The notes beneath the pieces are model-generated. The model was given only the letters and a program-made list of their open reading frames with translations, did no database searches and was not told the origin of the DNA. Made by a program: the position numbers and the translations under genes. 64,000 nt of DNA from Leeuwenhoekiella marinoflava DSM 3653 (GTDB taxonomy: Bacteria > Bacteroidota > Bacteroidia > Flavobacteriales > Flavobacteriaceae), in assembly GCF_900129005.1 (NCBI RefSeq), contig NZ_FQUN01000009.1:124001-188000 (forward strand), given 5' to 3'. This document shows, in pieces, positions 16,851 through 25,685 of the stretch. The first letter of the stretch is position 1; each line of letters begins with the position of its first letter.

Positions 16851-18041
16851 TTAAGCAAGAACTTGCTGAACTTTATCTGCTGCTTCTTGAAACTGAACCG
16901 CACTTTGAACATCAAGACCACTGTTGTCTATTAATTCTTTTGCGATATCTGCGTTTGTACCCTGAAGTCTAACAATAATAGGCACATTGATAGTTCCCAT
17001 ATTTTTATAAGCATCTACAATACCTTGTGCAACACGATCGCAACGTACAATACCTCCAAAGATATTTACTAAGATTGCTTTTACATTAGGATCTTTAAGA
17101 ATAAGGTTAAACGCAGTTTCTACACGTTCTGCATCTGCAGTACCACCTACATCTAAAAAGTTAGCCGGCTCACCACCTGCTTGCTTGATAAGATCCATAG
17201 TTGCCATTGCAAGACCTGCTCCATTTACCATACAGCCTACATTACCGTCAAGGTCAACATAGTTAAGACCTACTTCTTTAGCCTCTACTTCTACTGGGTT
17301 TTCTTCACGTTTGTCACGCATAGCTGCATAATCTTTGTGACGGTATAATGCATTGTCATCTAAAGATACTTTTGCATCTACAGCCATTATTTTATCGTCA
17401 CTGGTTTTTAAAACCGGGTTGATCTCAAATAATGAAGAATCTGATTCTGAATATGCTTTATATAATGCTGCAACAAACTTGATCATTTCTTTAAAAGCTG
17501 TACCGCTCAAACCTAAGTTAAAAGCTATACGCCTTGCCTGAAATCCCAATAACCCTGTTGCAGGATCTATTTCCTCTGTAAAAATTAAATGTGGAGTTTT
17601 CTCAGCCACTTCTTCGATATCCATCCCACCTTCGGTAGAATACATAATCATATTTTTACCGGTACCTCTGTTTAATAAAACAGACATATAATATTCTTCC
17701 GGCTCACTGTCTCCAGGATAGTATACATCTTCAGCAACTAAAATCTGATGAACTTTTTTACCTTCTGCAGAAGTTTGAGGGGTTACCAAATTCATCCCGA
17801 TGATTTGTCCTGCGATCTCTTCTACTTCCTGAAGGTTTTTTGCCAACTTCACTCCACCACCTTTTCCTCTACCTCCGGCGTGTACCTGAGCTTTAATCAC
17901 GTGCCAGCCTGTACCGGTTTCTTCAGTAAGTTTTTTTGCAGCTTCTACTGCTTCAGCTGGAGTAGTAGCTACTTTACCGCGCTGTATACGCACTCCAAAA
18001 CTGCTAAGTATTTCTTTTCCTTGATATTCGTGTAGATTCAT
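16851..18041 (-). CDS. sucC: succinyl-CoA ligase (ADP-forming) beta subunit
   Basis: 396 residues; substrate-level phosphorylation step of the citric acid cycle, with SucD. ATP-grasp domain from the N-terminus (MNLHEYQGKEIL, then VKAQVHAGGRGKGGGVK), and a C-terminal CoA-ligase domain with LDVGGTA, NIFGGIVRCD and VRLQGTNA. sucD is not adjacent, as is common in Bacteroidetes. A -7 box at 18077 precedes the ATG by 35 bases. Confidence 0.97.
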   Translation of the reverse strand: MNLHEYQGKEILSSFGVRIQRGKVATTPAEAVEAAKKLTEETGTGWHVIKAQVHAGGRGKGGGVKLAKNLQEVEEIAGQIIGMNLVTPQTSAEGKKVHQILVAEDVYYPGDSEPEEYYMSVLLNRGTGKNMIMYSTEGGMDIEEVAEKTPHLIFTEEIDPATGLLGFQARRIAFNLGLSGTAFKEMIKFVAALYKAYSESDSSLFEINPVLKTSDDKIMAVDAKVSLDDNALYRHKDYAAMRDKREENPVEVEAKEVGLNYVDLDGNVGCMVNGAGLAMATMDLIKQAGGEPANFLDVGGTADAERVETAFNLILKDPNVKAILVNIFGGIVRCDRVAQGIVDAYKNMGTINVPIIVRLQGTNADIAKELIDNSGLDVQSAVQFQEAADKVQQVLA

Positions 18042-18076
18042 AATCAGGCGTTTCTATTTATTTGAAATTTGCAGAG

Positions 18077-18084
18077 CAAAAATA
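18077..18084 (-). promoter_or_regulatory. -7 element TATTTTTG of sucC
   Basis: Exact TAnnTTTG match 36 bases before the ATG; no convincing TTG at -33. Confidence 0.4.
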
Positions 18085-18140
18085 AGTATTTAGCCTAAAC
18101 TCTGCTAGTAATTTACTTGGGATTTACGGGGGCTTATTTA

Positions 18141-18794
18141 TTAGAGCTCATCAAGTTTATAGTCTGTAAAATCTAACGGATCAAAATTTTTAAAATGTCC
18201 GTTAAGCTGTATCAGTTCACGGGTACGATTCATTTGTTCAACTACAGGCAACGTCACAGTCAAGTGGTCTATTACGTAAACATATCGCGCAGATTCACTA
18301 TAAAGTTTTAATAATTCTAGTTCTTGCTTAAAGCTCAAGCCTAATTTATGTGGAAAACTATAGGAGTTAATCGCTGCACCTGTGCTCAAATCTGAATCTG
18401 CTCCTAAAAGCGCGTGAAAACGCTTTGCAAGATTGAAAAATAAGTCACGCTGCGCAGCTGTTCCATCTTCGATTGTGTTTAAAAAAGTAACCGCTGCACC
18501 AGAATACATTTTCTCGTTATAAACCGGATAAAAAGATTCAATTTTAAAAACCCAAAGCCCTCTACATACAATATCACTAGCTCCACTGGGATAGCGCTTT
18601 TCTACCTTTTCTAAACGTACTTCTGTTCCGTAGGAAAGTTTTCCGTTGAAGAACGCCGGAATACCAAAGATCATATTCTGCAATTCACAATCTGCAATTA
18701 GTTGCTGATATCTGTTTTCAAAAATATGAAGTGCCAAGCGCTCTCCAGGAAATACCACAAGTTCAAGCGGAAACATCGCCAAATTTTGAGTCAT
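18141..18794 (-). CDS. LON substrate-binding-domain protein
   Basis: 217 residues consisting only of the LON N-terminal substrate-binding domain: LAMFPLELVVFPGERLALHIFE opens with the classic PL.lvvfPg..lpLhIFE pattern (split across 5-26), and GIPAFF and LFNLAKRFHALL follow. There is no AAA or Ser-Lys protease part, so it is not a Lon protease. Standalone proteins of this kind are widespread with unknown function; peptide or protein recognition is inferred. Confidence 0.88.
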   Translation of the reverse strand: MTQNLAMFPLELVVFPGERLALHIFENRYQQLIADCELQNMIFGIPAFFNGKLSYGTEVRLEKVEKRYPSGASDIVCRGLWVFKIESFYPVYNEKMYSGAAVTFLNTIEDGTAAQRDLFFNLAKRFHALLGADSDLSTGAAINSYSFPHKLGLSFKQELELLKLYSESARYVYVIDHLTVTLPVVEQMNRTRELIQLNGHFKNFDPLDFTDYKLDEL

Positions 18795-18947
18795 AATCGA
18801 GTAGTTGATTCTGCTTTACCAAACAGAATACATTTTAAACACCTGTGAAAGTACAGAAATGTTTCTCAAAACTATACTTTTTTAAACTTCTCGCAGATTA
18901 TGTCTTATTTTTTAGTGGTATACGGTGTATAAGTAGATATTCTATAC

Positions 18948-18955
18948 TAGATTTG
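18948..18955 (+). promoter_or_regulatory. -7 element TAGATTTG of lysA
   Basis: Exact TAnnTTTG, 21 bases before the ATG at 18977. A GTATAC palindrome and a TATAC repeat lie just upstream (about 18917-18948). Confidence 0.5.
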
Positions 18956-18976
18956 TACGCTTAAAGTTTAAAGATT

Positions 18977-20194
18977 ATGACTAACCAAAACCTTATAGCA
19001 ATAGCTAAAGAATACGGCAGCCCCGTTTATGTTTATGACGCGGCAAAAATAGAATCACAATATAACCGCTTAACTTCTGCTTTTAAGAAGGTTAAGAATT
19101 TACGGGTAAACTATGCTGTAAAGGCCTTGTCTAATCTTGCAGTTCTTCAATTGATTCACAGTTTTGGTGCCGGTATGGATACCGTAAGTATTCAAGAAGT
19201 AAGACTCGCTCTTGCTGCCGGAATAGATCCTGCTAAAATTATGTTTACACCTAATGGTGTATCTCTTGACGAACTTGAAGAAGTTGCAAAAATGGGGGTT
19301 CAGATCAATATTGACAACCTTTCTATTCTGGAGCAATTTGGCACAAAACATCCTAAAACTCCGGTTTGCGTACGTATCAATCCACATGTGATGGCCGGTG
19401 GAAACACCAATATTTCTGTTGGTCATATCGATAGTAAATTTGGCATCAGCATACATCAAATTCCGCATTTGTTGCGTATCGTAAAAAATACAGGTATGAA
19501 TATTAACGGTATTCATATGCATACCGGAAGTGATATTTTAGATATTGATGTATTCTTACACGCTGCTGAAATTCTTTTTGATACTGCGAAAGACTTTAAA
19601 GACCTAGAGTTTTTAGACTTTGGTAGTGGCTTTAAAGTTCCTTACAAAGAAGGTGATATAGAGACTAATATTGAAGAACTGGGCGATAAATTGAGCTCAA
19701 GATTCAATAAATTTGAAAAAAGTTACGGTAAAGCTTTAACCCTTGTTTTTGAACCTGGAAAATTCTTAGTTAGCGAAGCCGGAAAATTCTTAGCGAATGT
19801 AAATGTGATTAAGCAAACGACATCTACTGTTTTTGCACAGATAGATAGCGGTTTTAATCACCTCATACGCCCTATGTTTTACGGAAGCCGTCACGAAATC
19901 ACAAACATTAGTAATCCTAAAGGCAGAGAGCGTTTTTATTCTGTTGTAGGTTATATCTGTGAGACCGATACGTTTGCTACAAACCGTCGTATTGCAGAAA
20001 TTGCAGAAGGAAACATCCTTGCTTTTAGTAATGCCGGCGCGTACTGCTTTAGTATGGCGAGTAATTATAATTCTAGATTACGTCCTGCTGAAGTTTTATT
20101 TATTGAAGGTGAAGCACAACTCATTAGAAAACGAGAAACCTTTGATGATTTACTAAGACATCAAATTCCACTGAAACAAACAGTAAAAGCTTAG
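18977..20194 (+). CDS. lysA: diaminopimelate decarboxylase
   Basis: 405-residue PLP enzyme of fold III; decarboxylates meso-diaminopimelate to lysine. Lys49 in YAVKALSN forms the Schiff base; HMHTGSD, FGSGFKVPY and EPGKFLVSEAG are the PLP-phosphate and substrate landmarks; the C-terminal domain has NAGAYCFSMASNYNSRLRP with the dimer active-site Cys and Tyr. Its stop is 5 bases from the stop of the convergent VOC gene. Confidence 0.96.
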   Translation: MTNQNLIAIAKEYGSPVYVYDAAKIESQYNRLTSAFKKVKNLRVNYAVKALSNLAVLQLIHSFGAGMDTVSIQEVRLALAAGIDPAKIMFTPNGVSLDELEEVAKMGVQINIDNLSILEQFGTKHPKTPVCVRINPHVMAGGNTNISVGHIDSKFGISIHQIPHLLRIVKNTGMNINGIHMHTGSDILDIDVFLHAAEILFDTAKDFKDLEFLDFGSGFKVPYKEGDIETNIEELGDKLSSRFNKFEKSYGKALTLVFEPGKFLVSEAGKFLANVNVIKQTTSTVFAQIDSGFNHLIRPMFYGSRHEITNISNPKGRERFYSVVGYICETDTFATNRRIAEIAEGNILAFSNAGAYCFSMASNYNSRLRPAEVLFIEGEAQLIRKRETFDDLLRHQIPLKQTVKA

Positions 20195-20199
20195 TAAGT

Positions 20200-20586
20200 T
20201 TATAGAGAATGGTAAAAGGTTAAACCATTCATATACGGATCGTAAAAAGCAAATTCCAGATTGCCCCAGGGCTTTTCTTCAAGAGAAGTGTGGTTGTGAA
20301 AAACACCCATAAGTTGATACTCTTTGTAAAGTGCTTCAATACCCTGCACCTGAATTCTAAGCATTGGTCTGTTTTTACTAATTCCCCACTCTGAAGCATC
20401 CTGCCATTGTAAATGCAAAGCGATATTGTTTCGGCGTATACCGGCATATTTAGGGTTGCGTTCTTCATCTATAAAAACCAATTCAAACTTGAGCTTTTTG
20501 ATATAAAACTCTAAAGCATGGAGAACATTTTTAACGGGTAAAATAGGTGTGATCTGTGCTAAGTATGCGTCATTGGGTAAACTCAT
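20200..20586 (-). CDS. VOC (glyoxalase/bleomycin-resistance) family protein
   Basis: 128 residues with two VOC half-motifs: ITPILPVKNVLHALEFYIKK at the N-terminus and PWGNLEFAFYDPYMNGLTFY at the end, the latter the characteristic WG...F.DP.GN pattern. Metal ligands are not fully obvious, which is usual for the bleomycin-resistance-like subgroup. It may bind or modify a small molecule; the substrate is unknown. Monocistronic and convergent with lysA. Confidence 0.88.
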   Translation of the reverse strand: MSLPNDAYLAQITPILPVKNVLHALEFYIKKLKFELVFIDEERNPKYAGIRRNNIALHLQWQDASEWGISKNRPMLRIQVQGIEALYKEYQLMGVFHNHTSLEEKPWGNLEFAFYDPYMNGLTFYHSL

Positions 20587-20728
20587 AAAACAGTATTTTT
20601 TCGACGTTAAACTATTTAGTTATTATCATTAACAATAATTAAAACAATACATAATGAACTGCTTAAAAAATAGGGTGTTGCCTAGAAAATAAGTAATTTC
20701 GTCTTTCAATTTATAAAAGAAATATTAG

Positions 20729-21376
20729 GTGTACCGGTTTATACTAAGCGCTTTATTAACAGTTCTATTAACGACTCACCTCGAGGCGCAACAAGTAGCC
20801 GTACTTCAATATGAAGGTGGTGGCGACTGGTATGGTAATCCTACCTCTCTACCTAATCTTGTAAAGTTCTGCAACACGACCATACATACCGCACTTGATG
20901 AAAATGTAGCCACTGTAACCTCTACAGATCCATCAATAATGCAGTATCCTTTTGTACATATGACGGGCCACGGAAATGTTTTTTTCTCAGATGAAGCGCT
21001 TCAGAATTTAAGGAATTACTTAAACAGCGGTGGTTTTTTGCATATTGATGATAATTATGGGATTGACGAATACTTAAGACCACAACTCAAAAAATTATTT
21101 CCGCAGGAAGAATTAATCGAATTACCGGCAGATCATCCGGTTTTTTCTACAGCTTTTGAATTTAAAGAAGGTTTACCCAAAATTCACGAGCACGATGGTT
21201 TAAGACCTCAAGCCTTCGCTCTCTTCAAAGAAGGAAGAATGGTTCTTCTATATACTTTAGAAAGCGATCTGGGTGATGGTTGGGAAAGTCAGGAAGTACA
21301 TAATGACCCACCTGCCATTAGAGAAAAAGCATTAAAAATGGGTGCAAACATCATAAAGTACGCCTTTGAAAACTGA
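20729..21376 (+). CDS. DUF4159 domain-containing exported protein
   Basis: 215 residues starting at a GTG (no ATG is available before the signal peptide). Signal sequence ends near LEAQQ (about 20). The rest is DUF4159: LQYEGGGDWYGNP, FVHMTGHGNVFFSDEALQNLRNYL (opening and middle split), GGFLHIDDNYG, and LPADHPVF. The fold resembles glutamine-amidotransferase-like Rossmann domains; the biochemical role is unknown. First gene of a tightly overlapping four-gene unit. Confidence 0.9.
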   Translation: MYRFILSALLTVLLTTHLEAQQVAVLQYEGGGDWYGNPTSLPNLVKFCNTTIHTALDENVATVTSTDPSIMQYPFVHMTGHGNVFFSDEALQNLRNYLNSGGFLHIDDNYGIDEYLRPQLKKLFPQEELIELPADHPVFSTAFEFKEGLPKIHEHDGLRPQAFALFKEGRMVLLYTLESDLGDGWESQEVHNDPPAIREKALKMGANIIKYAFEN

Positions 21377-21887
21377 GCAACTATCCCATGAAACTACACT
21401 AACCGAAGCAGCATTGCTTCCGTTTGTATTGGTTTGTGACGGACTCAACAGTCCGGCTAATGCAGGAAGTTTATTCAGGCTTTCTGACGCACTAGGAATA
21501 TCGCATATTTATTTTTGTAACAGTTCTATAAATTTTGACAGCACGCGGCTCAAACGCACTGCGCGTTCTAGTGAAAAGTCTATTGCATTTTCTGAAATTG
21601 AAAAGACAACTGAATTAATTACAGATCTCAATACAGAAGGTTATACCGTTTTAGGTCTAGAATTAACAACAACCAGCCAATCGCTTGAAAATTTTGCAGC
21701 ACATAATTTTGAAAAAATAGCCTTAGTTTTAGGCAACGAACGCCACGGAATATCAGAAGCTATTTTAAACGCAATCAACCATACCATTCACATACCGATG
21801 CGCGGTAAAAATAGCAGTATGAACGTTACCCAAGCTGCTGCTATTGCAGCCTACCAGCTAATTAACAGCCCCAAATATGGAAAATAA
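21366..21887 (+). CDS. TrmH/SpoU-family RNA methyltransferase
   Basis: 173 residues; SAM-dependent 2'-O-ribose methyltransferase with the trefoil-knot signature: NAGSLFRLSDALG (motif 1), LVLGNERHGI (motif 2) and IPMRGKNSSMNVTQAAAIAAY (motif 3). No N-terminal RNA-binding extension; tRNA or rRNA target unknown. The frame has no ATG; the TTG at 21366 overlaps the 3' end of the DUF4159 gene by 11 bases, as does its own end with the next gene. Translational coupling is inferred. Confidence 0.92.
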   Translation: MKTEQLSHETTLTEAALLPFVLVCDGLNSPANAGSLFRLSDALGISHIYFCNSSINFDSTRLKRTARSSEKSIAFSEIEKTTELITDLNTEGYTVLGLELTTTSQSLENFAAHNFEKIALVLGNERHGISEAILNAINHTIHIPMRGKNSSMNVTQAAAIAAYQLINSPKYGK

Positions 21888-22977
21888 ATCTAAAATAATT
21901 GCCTACGGAATATTAAGAGCTCTTGCTATAATTGGTGGTATCATCTTGGCTATTTGGTTTTTATATAAAGTTCAAGCGGTTATTATGTTTATCTGTATTG
22001 CCGCAGTAATTTCATTGATAGGAAGACCTATTGTAAATCTTTTAAAAAATAAATGTGGCTTTAGCGCCGTTGCAGCGGCTATAACAACCTTATTGATGGT
22101 TATAGTACTAATATCCGGCATTTTGGCTTTGTTTATCCCTATTTTGATCGACCAAAGTGAACACATAAGTAAAATCAACTTCGACGAAGTTAAGCACAAT
22201 ATCAGTCGACTGAATATAGAATTTAGCCGCTCTATGGGTGTTGATCAGGTTACTTTAATTGAAGGATTGAAACAATCTGATTTTATTAAAAACTTTGATA
22301 TATCAGTGATACCAACTTTTATCAACAGTATTTTAGGGAATTTTAGTTCATTGATCGTAGGCTTATTATCTGTAATCTTCATCTCTTTCTTCTTTTTAAA
22401 AGATAGTCAGTTGCTTTTAGACAGCTTTTTGGTTTTTGCTAATCAGGGTGAAGAGCGTCGTTTTAGACACGTATTTCACAAAACCAAACAATTACTTTCC
22501 AGATACTTTTTAGGTATTTTATTACAATTGATGATTCTTTTTTTCATCTATGCAATTCTTTTAGTGAGCTTTCAGATTCCTAATGCATTTGCGATCGCAC
22601 TCTTTTGCGCCATGCTTAACGTTGTGCCCTATATTGGACCGGTTGTAGGAGGTGTCGTGATGATGCTTCTAGTTATTAGTGGCTATTTTACAGCAGATTT
22701 TCAAACAGTAATTTTACCTAAAATGATCTATATTTTTATTGGTTATTGTATCGCACAACTCATTGATAACTTTGTGAATCAACCGCTTATATTCGGAAAC
22801 AGTGTTAAGTCACATCCGCTCGAAATCTTTTTGGTTATCATTATTGCAGGATTGCTTTTTGGCATTTTCGGTATGGTAGTCGCTATACCTGCCTACACGG
22901 CGATAAAAGTGGTTGCTAAAGAATTCTTATCCGAATATAAAATCGTACAAAAGCTTACTAAAAACTTGTATGAATAA
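21877..22977 (+). CDS. AI-2E family transporter (PerM/YdiK-like)
   Basis: 366 residues with about eight hydrophobic helices: two near 10-50, one near 65-90, then a soluble stretch (90-150) and five more from 150 to 345. The family landmarks VPYIGPVVGG and the NQPLIFGNSVKSHPLEIFL stretch (first 20 shown) are clear. Family members export small molecules or exchange sodium/protons; the AI-2 link is doubtful for most, so substrate unknown. Overlaps both neighbours. Confidence 0.92.
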   Translation: MENKSKIIAYGILRALAIIGGIILAIWFLYKVQAVIMFICIAAVISLIGRPIVNLLKNKCGFSAVAAAITTLLMVIVLISGILALFIPILIDQSEHISKINFDEVKHNISRLNIEFSRSMGVDQVTLIEGLKQSDFIKNFDISVIPTFINSILGNFSSLIVGLLSVIFISFFFLKDSQLLLDSFLVFANQGEERRFRHVFHKTKQLLSRYFLGILLQLMILFFIYAILLVSFQIPNAFAIALFCAMLNVVPYIGPVVGGVVMMLLVISGYFTADFQTVILPKMIYIFIGYCIAQLIDNFVNQPLIFGNSVKSHPLEIFLVIIIAGLLFGIFGMVVAIPAYTAIKVVAKEFLSEYKIVQKLTKNLYE

Positions 22978-24154
22978 ACGTCTGCTAGATCCTGATGTTA
23001 TTGAATTTATAAAGGAGCATTATAAAGAAGATGCTTCCCGTATTATTCTTAATAAATCACCCTTTGCTGATGTGAGCTCGCAGGAACTAGCACAGCAGAT
23101 AATTGGTTTGCAAAAGGCTGAAAAGAAATTACCTACCTGGTTTAAAACCCCACAAATTTATTTTCCATCTAAATTAAATTTAGAACAAACTTCTTCAGAA
23201 AAAACCGCAGCATACAAAGCCGGGTTATTTTCAGGGAGAAATTCTATCGATCTAACCGGTGGGTTTGGAATAGATGATTATTATTTAAGTAAACGATTTG
23301 AGCACCTAACGCACTGCGAACTTAACGCAGATTTAGCCGAAATAGCACAGCATAATTACAAGTCTTTAGGTGTAGAAAATGTTACTGTAACCTCAAAAAA
23401 TAGCATCTCTTATCTTGAAGGTTCCACGGAAAAATATGATTTGATCTATACAGATCCTTCTCGGCGTCACGACAGCAAAGGAAAGGTTTTTATGCTGAAA
23501 GATTGCGAACCTAATATTCCTGAAAACTTAAATTTTTTACTCGGGATAGCAGATAAAATACTAATTAAGACCAGTCCGTTATTAGACATTACCGCTGCAC
23601 TTAGCGAACTAAGAAAAGTAGTTACTATACACTGTGTCGCTGTAAAAAATGAGGTAAAAGAGCTTTTGTGGATTATTGACAAAAACCAGAATTCTGATTC
23701 TATAGATTATATCGCCGTGAATTTAGATAGCGATTTTGATGAACCCGTTGTGATCGCTAATACTAAACTCAATCACGCTGAAGCAATTTATGGAGAGCCA
23801 CACGCTTACTTATACGAACCCAATGCAGCTCTTCTAAAACTGGGCGCTTTCAATTGGATCAGTGAAAATTATAAACTCGATAAACTTTCTGCTAATGCAC
23901 ATTTATACACTTCAGAAGAACTTATAGCATTCCCCGGAAGGAGGTTTCAGATTGATTCGGTGATTAACTATTCTAAGAAGGAAGTTTCAAAATCGTTTAA
24001 AAACACTCAAGCGAACATCACCACCCGAAATTTTAAAGAATCTGTTTCTGCGCTGCGTAAAAAATTTAAAATCAAAGATGGTGGGGAAACCTACTTGTTC
24101 TTTACTACACTAGCTAACAATTCTACGGTAGTTATAAAATGTAGAAAGAGTTAA
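22970..24154 (+). CDS. class I SAM methyltransferase with THUMP-like domain
   Basis: 394 residues from the ATG at 22970, which overlaps the AI-2E gene by 8 bases; the upstream extension to 22913 is rejected as it lies in the transporter frame overlap. N-terminal ferredoxin-like region, Rossmann methyltransferase with IDLTGGFGIDDYYLS (SAM loop), CELNADLA and YTDPSRRHDSKGK (catalytic loop, DPSRR), then a C-terminal THUMP-like domain. The architecture resembles Porphyromonas PG_1098. RNA base methylation is likely; target unknown. Confidence 0.9.
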   Translation: MNKRLLDPDVIEFIKEHYKEDASRIILNKSPFADVSSQELAQQIIGLQKAEKKLPTWFKTPQIYFPSKLNLEQTSSEKTAAYKAGLFSGRNSIDLTGGFGIDDYYLSKRFEHLTHCELNADLAEIAQHNYKSLGVENVTVTSKNSISYLEGSTEKYDLIYTDPSRRHDSKGKVFMLKDCEPNIPENLNFLLGIADKILIKTSPLLDITAALSELRKVVTIHCVAVKNEVKELLWIIDKNQNSDSIDYIAVNLDSDFDEPVVIANTKLNHAEAIYGEPHAYLYEPNAALLKLGAFNWISENYKLDKLSANAHLYTSEELIAFPGRRFQIDSVINYSKKEVSKSFKNTQANITTRNFKESVSALRKKFKIKDGGETYLFFTTLANNSTVVIKCRKS

Positions 24155-24717
24155 GCTTCATACGCATCCTTAAACACTGAAAACGCAGAGTTGGCTCCTA
24201 TTACAGCTGCATCCATTTCTGCTTCTGAATACGCTTTAGATTCTACTGCCGCTGTAAATGACTTCCATCTATTCAATACCTCAGGAGGATTTTTACCGAA
24301 AAAATGATGCTTTCCAATATGCTTTAAATTAGAACAAGATTCTAAATTTTTTCTAATGAGTAAGCCACCCATCATAGAACCTTCAACTACATACAAGATT
24401 CCTAAAATTTCAGCTGTTGACAACGGCTTTGAAGCATCAATATCAATTTCCGGAATTGTCGCATCAACCTGATTTAAATCTAACTCAAGATCCATTACCT
24501 TTTTATCATCTGCAAAATCCAGCAAATTAATCGGTATTTGCCCTATATTTTGTTTTATAAGACCATAAATAGTAGCATAAGCCTTATAATTCTGTTTTAA
24601 TAAAGCTTTGTATTGTTCTTTAGTGATACTATGATCTAGTATGTATTTGGCCAGATTATCTTGCTCAGTCTCCTGATGGAGGATTGCTGTCTGCTTCTTT
24701 AAGTGTTTTAAAATCAT
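24151..24717 (-). CDS. biliverdin-producing heme oxygenase
   Basis: 188 residues. Opens heme to biliverdin IXa, CO and iron. The proximal ligand is His14 in TAILHQETEQ, and the distal helix reads GILYVVEGSMMGG, the bacterial HO pattern. It closes the photosensory operon; biliverdin is the chromophore of the adjacent bacteriophytochrome, so the role is chromophore supply. The first 53 bases overlap the preceding response-regulator gene in another frame, and the His14 position supports this start. The stop shares TTAA with the stop of the convergent methyltransferase gene. Confidence 0.93.
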   Translation of the reverse strand: MILKHLKKQTAILHQETEQDNLAKYILDHSITKEQYKALLKQNYKAYATIYGLIKQNIGQIPINLLDFADDKKVMDLELDLNQVDATIPEIDIDASKPLSTAEILGILYVVEGSMMGGLLIRKNLESCSNLKHIGKHHFFGKNPPEVLNRWKSFTAAVESKAYSEAEMDAAVIGANSAFSVFKDAYEA

Positions 24718-25261
24718 ATCCAGATTTAAGGCGTTTTAAGTCTTCTTGTATTTTTAACATTCCCTCGCGGTGAGACATATTTTCTCTTGAAAAATTTTCT
24801 AAGAAAACCTCGATGTCTTTTACAAGCTTTTTACTCTCCACTATTTTTTTACGCACCGGATGCATCATCGGTCCGTTTTTAGCGATTGCATTAAGGTACG
24901 GTTTCAACCTCTTATGCAAGACACTAATATTCTTTTTTAAAATATATCCCGAAGCCCCATTTAGAATAGTATCTGCAGCAAGTTCTTCATCATTTATGGT
25001 ACCTGTAATAAAGAGAAATGTAACCGAAGGCACCAGTCTTTGAGCTGTCTCTAAAATCTCTAAACCAGAACTTGTAGGCAAATTATAATCAGAAATGATT
25101 AGATCTGGCGGGTTACTCACAAGATTCTTTTTATAATCGCTGTGGTTATTGCACACAGTGATCTGCGCATTTTCTGCTATTTTAAAAATCTCCCGCCTTA
25201 TCAAAATGACATCAGTAGGATTATCCTCAACCATTAAAATCTTTAACACTTCTGTAATCAT
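24665..25261 (-). CDS. response regulator with C-terminal helical extension
   Basis: 198 residues. Receiver domain (about 6-130) with acidic pair in VEDNPTD, phosphoacceptor Asp in LIISDYNLPTSSG, Thr in FLFITGT and Lys in YILKKN. A further 65 residues are charged helix with no DNA-binding fold I can identify. Probably an output-poor partner of the upstream phytochrome kinase or the CheB-CheR kinase. The 3' end overlaps heme oxygenase by 53 bases. Confidence 0.9.
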   Translation of the reverse strand: MITEVLKILMVEDNPTDVILIRREIFKIAENAQITVCNNHSDYKKNLVSNPPDLIISDYNLPTSSGLEILETAQRLVPSVTFLFITGTINDEELAADTILNGASGYILKKNISVLHKRLKPYLNAIAKNGPMMHPVRKKIVESKKLVKDIEVFLENFSRENMSHREGMLKIQEDLKRLKSGYDFKTLKEADSNPPSGD

Positions 25262-25269
25262 CTTTTATT

Positions 25270-25674
25270 TTAAATAATCCAGTTATTAATTAAAGCAGGT
25301 AAGGTTTCACACAGTTCAAGAAAGGTTTTTGGCTTTGCCATAAAACTGTTTGCTCCTAACAAATATGCTTTTTCTTTGTCATCATTAAGGTCTGAAGAAC
25401 TCATCATCACGACCGGAATCGCTTTGAATTCTTTATGTTTTCTAAAGTGTCTCAAAACTTCAAGACCATCAAGTTTTGGCACTTTTATATCCAGCAATAT
25501 CAACTTAGGAGATTGCTTCTTAAAATCATTACTCTCTATAAAGTCAATAGCTGTTTCACCGTCAGAAATATGTTTAATAGCATAGTCAGGTATTCGCTTT
25601 TCAAAAATGCGAGCCATCAGCGCAATGTCTGTAGTGTTATCTTCTATTGATAAAATGTAGTTTTCAGATTTCAA
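25270..25674 (-). CDS. single-domain response regulator (Rcp1-like)
   Basis: 134 residues, a receiver only: IEDNTTDIALM, phosphoacceptor Asp in LILLDIKVPKLDG, MMSSSD, and the conserved Lys in FMAKPKTF. Such Rcp1-like regulators pair with phytochrome kinases in cyanobacteria and Bacteroidetes. No ATG is available; TTG at 25674 lies 11 bases after the phytochrome stop. Likely accepts phosphate from the kinase encoded just upstream. Confidence 0.9.
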   Translation of the reverse strand: MKSENYILSIEDNTTDIALMARIFEKRIPDYAIKHISDGETAIDFIESNDFKKQSPKLILLDIKVPKLDGLEVLRHFRKHKEFKAIPVVMMSSSDLNDDKEKAYLLGANSFMAKPKTFLELCETLPALINNWII

Positions 25675-25685
25675 TTGTAAAATTT

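Noticed and set aside
18141-18794. Lon protease
   Set aside because: Only the substrate-binding domain is present; no ATPase or protease part.
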